In this document: in pieces, positions 7,581 to 14,900 of the stretch | How the letters are laid out: every line of letters starts with the position of its first letter | Position numbering within the stretch: position 1 is the first letter of the stretch | Program-made: the position numbers and the translations under genes | Source of the DNA: Thermomonas brevis | Lineage (GTDB): Bacteria > Pseudomonadota > Gammaproteobacteria > Xanthomonadales > Xanthomonadaceae | DNA: 64,000 nucleotides | Direction: 5' to 3' | Assembly (NCBI RefSeq): GCF_014395425.1 | Contig: NZ_CP060711.1 | Span: 1,550,001-1,614,000 of the forward strand | Notes under the pieces: model-generated | What the model saw: the letters and a program-made list of their open reading frames with translations, nothing else | What the model was told of the DNA's origin: nothing | Databases searched by the model: none

Positions 7581-8969
7581 ATGCCGCTCGCGCTTCCGCC
7601 CGCCGTCGTCCATGCGCTGCCGCTGCTGCACGCGGCGGCGGTGGCGACCGGCCTGCTGCTGTACGTCGCGCTGACCCATTCCGGCCGCCAGCGGCGTTCG
7701 CCCGCGTCGGCGATGGCGTGGGTGATCGCGCTCATCGCCTTCCCCTACATGGCGCTGCCGGTCTACCTGCTGTTCGGCACCCGCAAGCTGGCGCACGCGC
7801 GCGCCGCCGACGATCCGCCGCCGTCCGCGCAGGGCGGCGATGCCGCATGGGCAGCGGCGCTGACGCGCGGGCTGGACCTGCCGCCCGCGCGCCGCTGCGC
7901 CTCGATCGTCCTCGACACCGAAGGCCCGCGCGCACTGCAGTCGTTGCTCGCGCTGCTGGACGGCGCGACCCGCAGCATCGACATCGAGATGTTCATCTTC
8001 CGCGACGACGTCGTCGGCCTGCCGGTGGCGGAGGCGCTGGCGCGCGCCCGCGCGCGCGGCGTGGCGGTGCGCGTGCTGCTGGACGGCGTCGGCGCGTTCG
8101 CGGGGCGTCGCCGGAGCCTGCGCATGCTGCGCGAGGCGGGCGCGGCGATCCGCTGGTTCTCGCCGCTGCGGCTGCGCCCGCAGTTCGCCCGCGACAACCT
8201 GCGCGACCACCGCAAGCTCGTCATCGTCGACGACCGCGCGCTGTGGAGCGGCGGCCGCAACCTCGCCCGCGAATACTTCCTCGATGCGCCGGATGCGCCG
8301 GCGTGGCACGACCTCAGCGTGGTCGTCGAAGGCGGGATAGTGATCGACGCCATCGCCGGCTTCGCCCGCGACTGGGCGATGGCCGGCGGCGAGCCCGCGC
8401 CCGCGCCGCCTGCCGCACCCGCTGCTGCCGACGGCCCGCTGGCGCAGCTGCTCCCCAGCGGCCCCGACCGCCGCGACGACACCGCCTACGATCTTTTCCT
8501 GAGCGCGATCCACCGCGCCGACGCGCGCGTGCTGCTGGCCACGCCCTACTTCGTCCCCGACGACGCCCTGCAACTGGCGCTGGTGCTGGCCGCACGGCGC
8601 GGCGTGCAGGTCGAACTGGTGTTGCCGGCGCAGTCCAACCACGCACTGGCCAACATCGCCCGCGAACGCAGCCTGCGCGAACTCGCCGCCGCCGGCGCGC
8701 GGATCCGCCTGCTGCCGCGGATGCTGCATGCCAAGGCGCTGGTGATCGACGCCGGCTTCGCCAGCTGCGGCTCGATCAACTTCGACGGCCGCAGCCTGTT
8801 CCTGAACTACGAACTCAATGTGCTGTTCCACGACGCCGCGCAGACCGACGCGCTGGCCGGGTGGTTCGCGATGCGGCGAGCCGAATCGTCGGTCTATTTA
8901 GCGCGCGCACCGGGATGGTGGCGCGACGTGGGCGAAGGGCTGGTACGGTCGGTGGGGTTCCAGCTGTAG
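7581..8969 (+). CDS. Phospholipase D-family cardiolipin synthase-like protein
   Basis: The protein has 462 residues and starts at ATG 7581. Two N-terminal membrane helices (about 8-28 and 38-60) precede two phospholipase D domains. The first HKD motif is HRKLVIVDDRALWSGGRN (about 210). The second is MLHAKALVIDAGFASCGSIN (about 380). Two PLD motifs behind two helices is the architecture of bacterial cardiolipin synthases (ClsA-like), which condense two phosphatidylglycerols at the inner membrane. It lies 11 bases after the DUF2782-like gene. Another phosphatidyltransferase activity is possible, since PLD-family specificity is hard to predict. A diverged REP repeat follows. Confidence 0.85.
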   Translation: MPLALPPAVVHALPLLHAAAVATGLLLYVALTHSGRQRRSPASAMAWVIALIAFPYMALPVYLLFGTRKLAHARAADDPPPSAQGGDAAWAAALTRGLDLPPARRCASIVLDTEGPRALQSLLALLDGATRSIDIEMFIFRDDVVGLPVAEALARARARGVAVRVLLDGVGAFAGRRRSLRMLREAGAAIRWFSPLRLRPQFARDNLRDHRKLVIVDDRALWSGGRNLAREYFLDAPDAPAWHDLSVVVEGGIVIDAIAGFARDWAMAGGEPAPAPPAAPAAADGPLAQLLPSGPDRRDDTAYDLFLSAIHRADARVLLATPYFVPDDALQLALVLAARRGVQVELVLPAQSNHALANIARERSLRELAAAGARIRLLPRMLHAKALVIDAGFASCGSINFDGRSLFLNYELNVLFHDAAQTDALAGWFAMRRAESSVYLARAPGWWRDVGEGLVRSVGFQL

Positions 8970-8990
8970 TCCCGCACCACGCCTCGATCC

Positions 8991-9086
8991 GTCACTTCCG
9001 CGAAGGCCGGAGTGCAGCTTTTATCTTTGGATTCTTGTGACAAGCCGGCAACTCCAGAAGCCGGATGCCCGCCTTCGCTGGCAGAC
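8991..9086. repeat. Degenerate REP-type repeat pair
   Basis: GTCACTTCCGCGAAGGCCGG on the left and CCCGCCTTCGCTGGCAGAC on the right are diverged versions of the arms seen at 5221-5320. The element separates convergent genes (the PLD gene and uvrD). Confidence 0.6.
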
Positions 9087-9097
9087 GAGCAAACAAC

Positions 9098-11284
9098 TCA
9101 CGCCGGCGTCAGATTCGCGTAGGCCATCACCAGCCACTTGCTGCCCACCTCATCGAAATTCACCTGCACGCGCGCGTGCGCGCCGCTGCCTTCCACGTCG
9201 GTGACGAAGCCGGTGCCGAACTTGGGGTGGCGGACGTTGGCGCCGAGGCGGATCGGCGGGGCTTCCAGCGGGGCGTGACCGAAGTCGCGGCGCGGCTGTT
9301 GGGCGAAGCCGCCGCGTGCGAAGGTGGCCTGCGGCTTCGGACGGATTTCGCGCAGTAGAGATTTCGGGATTTCACGCAGGAAGCGCGACGGCAGGCCGTA
9401 CATGTCGCTACCGTGGATGCGGCGCGATTCGGCGTGGCACAGCACCAGCTGCTGGCGGGCTCGGGTGATGCCGACGTAGGCGAGGCGGCGCTCCTCGGCC
9501 ATGCGGCCCGGCTCTTCCGCCGAGCGCATGTTGGGGAACAGCCCTTCTTCCAGACCAACGAGGAAGACCAGCGGGAACTCCAGTCCCTTGGCGCTGTGCA
9601 GGGTCATCAGCTGCACGCCGTCCTCGCCCGCCTGCGCCTGCCCCTCGCCGGCTTCTAGCGCGGCGTAGGCGAGGAAGGCGATCAGTTCCGGCATCGACGC
9701 GGCGTCTTCCTCGTCGCCGCGCACGAAGCGCGAGGCGACCGACACCAATTCGTCGAGGTTGTCGGTGCGCGAATCCTGTTGGCCGCGCGATTCGTTTTCG
9801 TAGTGCACGCGCAGGCCGGAGCGCGCCAGCGCGTGGTCGGTCTTTTCCGCCAACGGCATGCTGGCGGTTTCACCGGCCAGCGTGTCGATCAGTTGGAGGA
9901 AGCCAGCCACGGCGTTGCGCGCGCGCGCGGCCAGCGCCGAGTGTTCGCACAGCCGGCGCGAGGCGCGCCACAGCGATTCGCGGTGTTCGCGCGCGGTGCG
10001 GCGGATCTCGTCCAGCGTGCGGTCGCCGATGCCCCGCACGGGCGTGTTGACCGCGCGCTCGAACGCCGCGTCGTCGTCGCGGTTGGCGAGCAAGCGCAGG
10101 TAGGCCAGCGCGTCCTTGATTTCGGCGCGCTCGAAGAAGCGCATGCCGCCATAGACGCGGTACGGGATCTGCCGTTTCAGCAGTTCCTCTTCGAACGCGC
10201 GCGACTGCGCGTTGCTGCGGTAGAGGATCGCGGCGTCGCCGTGGCTGCCGCCGTCGCGCACCCACTGGGCGATGCGGTCCACCACGTAGGCGGCTTCGTC
10301 CATCTCGTTGTAGGCGGCGTACAGGTCGATGGTTTCGCCTTCGCCGGCGTCCGTCCACAAGCGCTTGCCGAGGCGGTCGTCGTTGTGGGCGATGACCGCG
10401 TTCGCCGCGTTGAGGATGTTGGCGCTGGAGCGGTAGTTCTGTTCGAGGCGGATGGTCTGCGCGCCGGGGAAGTCGCGCAGGAAGCGCTGCACGTTCTCCA
10501 CCTTCGCGCCGCGCCAACCGTAGATGGCCTGGTCGTCGTCGCCAACCACGAACACTTGCCCGGAGTCGCCCGCGAGCAGGCGCACGAAGCCGTACTGGAT
10601 TGCATTGGTGTCCTGAAACTCATCGACCAGAATCTGGCCGAAGCGGTGGCGATAGTGCGCCAGCAGCGCCGGGTTGTCGCGCAGCAGTTCGTGCGCGCGC
10701 AGCAGCAGTTCTGCGAAATCGACGAGGCCGGCGCGTTCGCAGCGCTCCTGATAGGCGGCGTAGGCGCGCAGCAGCGCGTCGTTCCACGGATCGTTCGCGG
10801 CGGGCTGGATATGCTGCGGGCGGCGGCCCTCGTCCTTCTGCGCGTTGATCCACCAGGCGATCTGGCGCGGCGGGAACTGGCCGTCGTCGAGTTCGAGCTG
10901 CTGCGCCACGCGCTTGACCAGCCGCAGCTGGTCGTCGCTGTCCAGCACCTGGAAGCCTTCCGGCAATTTCGCTTCCTGCCAGTGCAGGCGCAGCAGGCGA
11001 TGGGCGATGCCGTGGAAGGTGCCGATCCACGCGCCGCGCGGTTCGCCGCCCAGCTGCGCGGCGATGCGCCAACGCATCTCGCCCGCCGCCTTGTTGGTGA
11101 AGGTGACGGCGAGAATGCCGTGCAGCGGCACGCCGAACACCTCGTGCAGCCAGGCGATGCGGTGGGTGAGGACGCGGGTCTTGCCGGAGCCCGCGCCGGC
11201 CAGCACGAGGTAGTGGCCGGGCGCGGCGGAAACGGCCTCGCGCTGGGCCGGGTTCAGCCCGTCGAGGAGGTGGGAGACATCCAT
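9098..11284 (-). CDS. uvrD: DNA helicase II, UvrD-type
   Basis: This 728-residue superfamily 1A helicase is close to the E. coli length (720). It has the Q-motif LNPAQREAVSAAPGHYLVLA, then Walker A GAGSGKT (about 31), VDEFQDTN (motif II, about 220) and GDDDQAIYGWRGA (motif III). It also has LEQNYRSSANIL (motif IV), VQLMTLHSAKGLEFPLVFLV (motif V) and YVGITRAR (motif VI). The C-terminus (PKFGTGFVTDVEGSGAHARV) is the Tudor-like tail of UvrD/PcrA/Rep proteins that contacts UvrB or RNA polymerase. It unwinds DNA in nucleotide excision and mismatch repair. Rep is the other possibility, but the tail favours UvrD. Confidence 0.93.
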   Translation of the reverse strand: MDVSHLLDGLNPAQREAVSAAPGHYLVLAGAGSGKTRVLTHRIAWLHEVFGVPLHGILAVTFTNKAAGEMRWRIAAQLGGEPRGAWIGTFHGIAHRLLRLHWQEAKLPEGFQVLDSDDQLRLVKRVAQQLELDDGQFPPRQIAWWINAQKDEGRRPQHIQPAANDPWNDALLRAYAAYQERCERAGLVDFAELLLRAHELLRDNPALLAHYRHRFGQILVDEFQDTNAIQYGFVRLLAGDSGQVFVVGDDDQAIYGWRGAKVENVQRFLRDFPGAQTIRLEQNYRSSANILNAANAVIAHNDDRLGKRLWTDAGEGETIDLYAAYNEMDEAAYVVDRIAQWVRDGGSHGDAAILYRSNAQSRAFEEELLKRQIPYRVYGGMRFFERAEIKDALAYLRLLANRDDDAAFERAVNTPVRGIGDRTLDEIRRTAREHRESLWRASRRLCEHSALAARARNAVAGFLQLIDTLAGETASMPLAEKTDHALARSGLRVHYENESRGQQDSRTDNLDELVSVASRFVRGDEEDAASMPELIAFLAYAALEAGEGQAQAGEDGVQLMTLHSAKGLEFPLVFLVGLEEGLFPNMRSAEEPGRMAEERRLAYVGITRARQQLVLCHAESRRIHGSDMYGLPSRFLREIPKSLLREIRPKPQATFARGGFAQQPRRDFGHAPLEAPPIRLGANVRHPKFGTGFVTDVEGSGAHARVQVNFDEVGSKWLVMAYANLTPA

Positions 11285-11317
11285 CGCCGCATTTTAAGGC
11301 AATGCGGAACCGACTCC

Positions 11318-11340
11318 GTCATTCCCGCTTTCGCGGGAAG
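11318..11340. repeat. Single REP-type palindrome
   Basis: GTCATTCCCGCTTTCGCGGG followed by AAG is one arm of the dispersed REP family. It lies between uvrD and the YqhA-like gene and is followed by degenerate sequence. Confidence 0.7.
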
Positions 11341-11352
11341 ACGAGCGAGCGC

Positions 11353-12003
11353 TCAGTGCGCCGCGTGCTCGCGCTTGCCGGCGCTGGCGGTCATCACCTT
11401 GTCGGTCCAGGCGATGCCCAGCGCGGACAGGATGAACACGCAGTGGATGATGGTCTGCCACATCACGCCGGTGGAGGTGACCTTGGTGCAGGTCTTGGCG
11501 GCGGTGGTGGCGAGCGCCGCCGCGGCGGCCGCATCGACGCCGCCGCACAGCGGCAAGCCGCCCAGCGTTCCGGCTTCGATGAAGGTCTTGAGCAGGTGGA
11601 TCGAGGAGATGCCGATGATCGCCATCGCCAGCTTGACCTTGAGCACGCTGGCGTTGACGTGGCTCAGCCATTCCGGCTGGTCGGGATGGTTCTCCAGCTG
11701 CATGCGCGAGACGAAAGTCTCGTAGCCGCCGACGATCACCATCATCAGCAGGTTGGAGATCATCACCACGTCGATCAGGCCCAGCACCAGCAGCATGATG
11801 TCCTGCTCGCTCAGGCTGACCGCGCCGTGGATCAGGTGCCACAGTTCCTTCAGGAACAGCACCACGTAGACGCCCTGGGCCACGATCAGGCCGAGGTAGA
11901 GCGGCAGCTGCAGCCAGCGCGAGGCGAAGATCAGCGTGGGCAGCGGGCGCAGGCGGGAATTGGGGTCGGGCGTCATCGGCGGGCGGTCGGCGGTCTGGGT
12001 CAT
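11353..12003 (-). CDS. YqhA/UPF0114 (TIGR00645) membrane protein
   Basis: The protein has 216 residues when started at ATG 12003 (MTQTADRPP); a further-upstream start would add 18 residues of low plausibility. Hydrophobic segments at about 25-48, 65-90, 118-140 and 180-200 give four helices. [20 protein letters not shown] and [20 protein letters not shown] are typical of the UPF0114/YqhA family. An Ala/Thr-rich insert (about 145-170) with two cysteines lies between helices 3 and 4. The function of the family is unknown. It is divergent from the FucP-like transporter, with a LacI-type operator between them. Confidence 0.85.
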   Translation of the reverse strand: MTQTADRPPMTPDPNSRLRPLPTLIFASRWLQLPLYLGLIVAQGVYVVLFLKELWHLIHGAVSLSEQDIMLLVLGLIDVVMISNLLMMVIVGGYETFVSRMQLENHPDQPEWLSHVNASVLKVKLAMAIIGISSIHLLKTFIEAGTLGGLPLCGGVDAAAAAALATTAAKTCTKVTSTGVMWQTIIHCVFILSALGIAWTDKVMTASAGKREHAAH

Positions 12004-12100
12004 GGATGCGCGAAGCGAGGTCGGGCGCCGCGCGGAATTGCTGCATTGCAGCGGCAAACCGCAGGCCCGTCAACCGCGCGCCGACTATTTCCCGAGGTTA

Positions 12101-12118
12101 TTTGACAGCGTTGTCAAA
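12101..12118. promoter_or_regulatory. LacI-type operator before the MFS sugar transporter
   Basis: TTTGACAGCGTTGTCAAA is an 18-bp palindrome with a central CG, as LacI/GalR operators have. It lies 104 bases before the transporter start and shares the core TGACA-R-CG-Y-TGTCA with sites at 17996 and 19354. It also lies 98 bases upstream of the divergent YqhA-like gene. Confidence 0.75.
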
Positions 12119-12221
12119 GGCCCTGTACAAGCATCGCTGCGCCCGCGATCGGGCGCCCGGGGAACACGGCCGGCGTCCGCCGCCGTGGCGCACACGACAA
12201 CATTCGACACGGCAGGAACCC

Positions 12222-13670
12222 ATGGCCCACCAGCAAACACGTTGGTCGCAGTTCGGCGTCCTCATCACGGTGTTCTTCTTCTGGGGCTTCGTCGCCGCCA
12301 GCAACGACATCCTGATCCCGGTCTTCCAGAAGGCCTTCAATCTCAGCCACACCCAAAGCCAGCTGGTGTCATTCGCGTTCTACATTGCCTACACCGTCGG
12401 TTCGCTGATCTATTTCGGCGTGTCCAAATCGGTCGGCAGCGACCTGCTGAACCGGATCGGCTACAAGAACGGCATCTGCGTGGGCCTGCTGATCTCGGCA
12501 CTGGGCACGCTGCTGTTCTATCCGGCGGCCAACAGCGGTTCGTTCGCGCTGATGCTCTCTGGCCTGTTCATCGTCGGCCTCGGCTTCTCGCTGCAGCAGA
12601 TCGCCGCCAACCCGCTGGCGATCGTGATGGGCAACCCGGCCACCGGCGCGCAGCGGCTGACCATGGCCGGCGGCGTCAACAATTTCGGCACCACCATCGG
12701 CCCGCTGCTGGTCAGCGTGGCGATCTTCGGCAGCGTCGCCACCGGCAATACCGAGGCCAGCATCGAAAGCGTCAAGACGCCTTATCTGGTGCTGGGCGCG
12801 GCGTTCGTGCTGGTGGCGCTGTTCATCAAGTTCTCGTCGGTGCCCAATCACATCGACCTGGAGGAGGTGGCGCGCGACGAAGCCGAGGACAGCTCGAAGC
12901 TGGCGCACCGGCGCTCCGCCTTCGCATATCCGCAGCTGGTGCTGGGGATGATCGCGATCTTCCTGTACGTCGGCGTCGAAGTGTCCACCGGCGCGCACCT
13001 GCCGGCGTATATGCGCGAGAACCTCGGCGTGGAAACGGCCTCGGTTGCGCCCTATGTGTCGCTGTACTGGGCCAGCCTGATGATCGGCCGCTGGACGGGC
13101 GCGGCGGGTGCGTTCGAGATCGGCTCCGGCGCGAAGAAGATGCTGACGTTGATCTTGCCGTTCATCGCGTTCGGTGTCTTTCTCGCGGTGAACGCCATCC
13201 TTCGCCATGAAGTGGCGCAGTTCTACGGCTATGCGGGCGTGATCGTGCTGATGATCGCGGCCACCCTGCTCAGCCGCGGCAACCCGGCGCGGATGCTGCT
13301 GTACTTCGCGCTGTGCGGGATCGCCGCGCTGCTGATCGGCATGTTCAGCGACGGCAATGCCAGCGCCGTGGCCTTCATCAGTTCCGGCCTGTTCTGCAGC
13401 ACGATGTGGCCGTGCATCTTCGCGCTGGCGATCGCCGGTCTGGGCCGCCACACCAATCAGGGCAGCAGCCTGCTGATCATGATGATCATGGGCGGCGCGC
13501 TGGTGCCTCTGCTGCAAGGCCTGCTGGCGGATGCGGTGGGCATCCACATGAGCTTCTGGGTCGGCGTGATCTGCTTCGCCTACCTCGCGTTCTACGCGCT
13601 GCGCGCTGCCGGCATCCTCAAGGCGCAGGGCATCGACCTGGACAAGCTGACGGCGGAAGGCGGGCACTAA
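12222..13670 (+). CDS. MFS sugar transporter, FucP/glucose-galactose type
   Basis: The protein has 482 residues with twelve hydrophobic segments. The N-terminus is FGVLITVFFFWGFVAASNDI and a later helix reads GLGFSLQQIAANPLAIVMG, both typical of the FHS family (FucP-type fucose, glucose and galactose symporters). The start at ATG 12222 follows GGCAGGAACC; upstream in-frame starts would run through the operator region. It probably imports the monosaccharide released by the GH3 and GH16 enzymes encoded 7-10 kb to the right. The shared operator supports co-regulation. Whether the substrate is glucose is inferred from those enzymes. Confidence 0.87.
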   Translation: MAHQQTRWSQFGVLITVFFFWGFVAASNDILIPVFQKAFNLSHTQSQLVSFAFYIAYTVGSLIYFGVSKSVGSDLLNRIGYKNGICVGLLISALGTLLFYPAANSGSFALMLSGLFIVGLGFSLQQIAANPLAIVMGNPATGAQRLTMAGGVNNFGTTIGPLLVSVAIFGSVATGNTEASIESVKTPYLVLGAAFVLVALFIKFSSVPNHIDLEEVARDEAEDSSKLAHRRSAFAYPQLVLGMIAIFLYVGVEVSTGAHLPAYMRENLGVETASVAPYVSLYWASLMIGRWTGAAGAFEIGSGAKKMLTLILPFIAFGVFLAVNAILRHEVAQFYGYAGVIVLMIAATLLSRGNPARMLLYFALCGIAALLIGMFSDGNASAVAFISSGLFCSTMWPCIFALAIAGLGRHTNQGSSLLIMMIMGGALVPLLQGLLADAVGIHMSFWVGVICFAYLAFYALRAAGILKAQGIDLDKLTAEGGH

Positions 13671-13697
13671 GCGCCGGTGCGGACGGGCGCGGCGGCG

Positions 13698-14726
13698 TCA
13701 GCCCTGCGCCGCGTCCTGTTTCTGCAGGTTGCGCAGCAGGTGCGCTCGCAGATTCGCGGCCTTGTCGGCATCGAGCGCGCTCAGCACGTGGCGCGCGTGT
13801 TCGGGGATGTGGCCGGCGACCCGTTCGGCATCGAACTCGAACACATAGTGGCGGAAGGTTTCCTGCCAGGCCGCGCGCTGCTCCGGCGGCAGATCGCGCA
13901 GGCACAGGATGGCGAGCATCAGCGCGTTCACCGGTGCGTCCATGTACGCGGGCGCCGAGCGCCACCAGTAGTTGACCAGCACGTTGAACGGCTCCAGCGC
14001 CTCGATGTGGTGCCACCACATCGACGGGATGAACAGCGCGTCGCCCGATTCCAGTATCGCCGTCTGCGCATGCCGCATGGCTTCGGCGTAACGCGGGAAG
14101 CGTTCGAGGTCGGGTGCCAGCGGATCCACCAGGCTCACCGGCTGGCCGGCGGGCGTGACGTCCAGCGGACCGACGTAGAGGTTGGGCAGTTGCTCAGGCG
14201 GGAACAGCAGGAAACGGCGACGGCCGGCGGCGACGCAAGCCAGGTTGTCCGGCAGGTCCTGGTGCGCGGGAACGCGGCTGCGGTTGCCGATCCAGATGCT
14301 GGCCAGCGCGTCGCGCCCGCCGAGGTCGAGCGGATTGTCGGCGCACAGCCCCGGCAGGAAGGTCTCGCAGGTGGTCGCGCCGAGATATATGGTGGGCGCG
14401 TCGGCACGCACGCGGTCGCGCAACAGGGTGTTGAGCGCGGCCGTCAGCGCCACTGGCTCGCGGCGGAAATTGAAGCCGCGGAAGTCGTCGTCGTAGAAGA
14501 ATCGCGCCTGCGGCGGCGCGACGGTGGCGATGGCCGGTAGCGCGTCGTTGGCGTAGCGCTTGAGATAGGCCACCGCCTGCTCGTCACCGCTGTGGCTGGC
14601 AGCCACCAGCGGCCACCCCGACACCAGTCCGCGGATCACCGCAGGCCGCGACGACGACAGCACCGCTTCCAGCGGCGTATGCGCTGGAACTTCATGGATG
14701 GGAGTGGGATCGATCTGCGGCAGCAT
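13698..14726 (-). CDS. Cupin-like (JmjC-type) oxygenase-like protein
   Basis: The protein has 342 residues from ATG 14726; a GTG at 14759 is an alternative start. It has FFYDDDFRGFNFRREP (about 85) and IWIGNRSRVPAHQDLPDNLA, where His155 and Asp157 would be iron ligands. It also has RRFLLFPPEQLPNLYVGPLD and a distal SMWWHHIEAL (about 236) as the third ligand. This is the cupin-8/JmjC fold of 2-oxoglutarate/Fe(II) oxygenases. In Xanthomonadales and Caulobacter such genes often lie beside large TonB receptors of sugar-polymer loci, as here, where it follows the receptor gene on the same strand. The physiological substrate is unknown; modification of the receptor or a cell-surface protein is only a guess. 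Confidence 0.8.
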   Translation of the reverse strand: MLPQIDPTPIHEVPAHTPLEAVLSSSRPAVIRGLVSGWPLVAASHSGDEQAVAYLKRYANDALPAIATVAPPQARFFYDDDFRGFNFRREPVALTAALNTLLRDRVRADAPTIYLGATTCETFLPGLCADNPLDLGGRDALASIWIGNRSRVPAHQDLPDNLACVAAGRRRFLLFPPEQLPNLYVGPLDVTPAGQPVSLVDPLAPDLERFPRYAEAMRHAQTAILESGDALFIPSMWWHHIEALEPFNVLVNYWWRSAPAYMDAPVNALMLAILCLRDLPPEQRAAWQETFRHYVFEFDAERVAGHIPEHARHVLSALDADKAANLRAHLLRNLQKQDAAQG

Positions 14727-14852
14727 GCGGCGTCCACGACCAGCGGGCCGGAGGTTCACGATACCCGAACCGGCGGATCGTCATGCGCGGACCGGATCAC
14801 ATCAGGCCGACGGAAACGCATCGCTCGCGTTCCATATGTGTTGGGCCGACCC

Positions 14853-14885
14853 GAAAAAAAGGGCGGCGGCAAAACGCCGCCGCCC
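14853..14885 (-). terminator. Rho-independent terminator of the TonB receptor gene
   Basis: GGGCGGCGGC-AAAAC-GCCGCCGCCC is a 10-bp stem with a five-base loop. On the minus strand it is followed by seven T (A run at 14854-14860). It lies 16 bases after the receptor stop. Confidence 0.88.
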
Positions 14886-14900
14886 TCCACTGGAGAAACA

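Noticed and set aside
5316..8969. A 1217-residue plus-strand frame spanning the ABC exporter to the PLD gene
   Set aside because: Only its last 462 residues (from 7581) are a real protein; the rest is the shadow of the exporter and the small lipoprotein in another frame.
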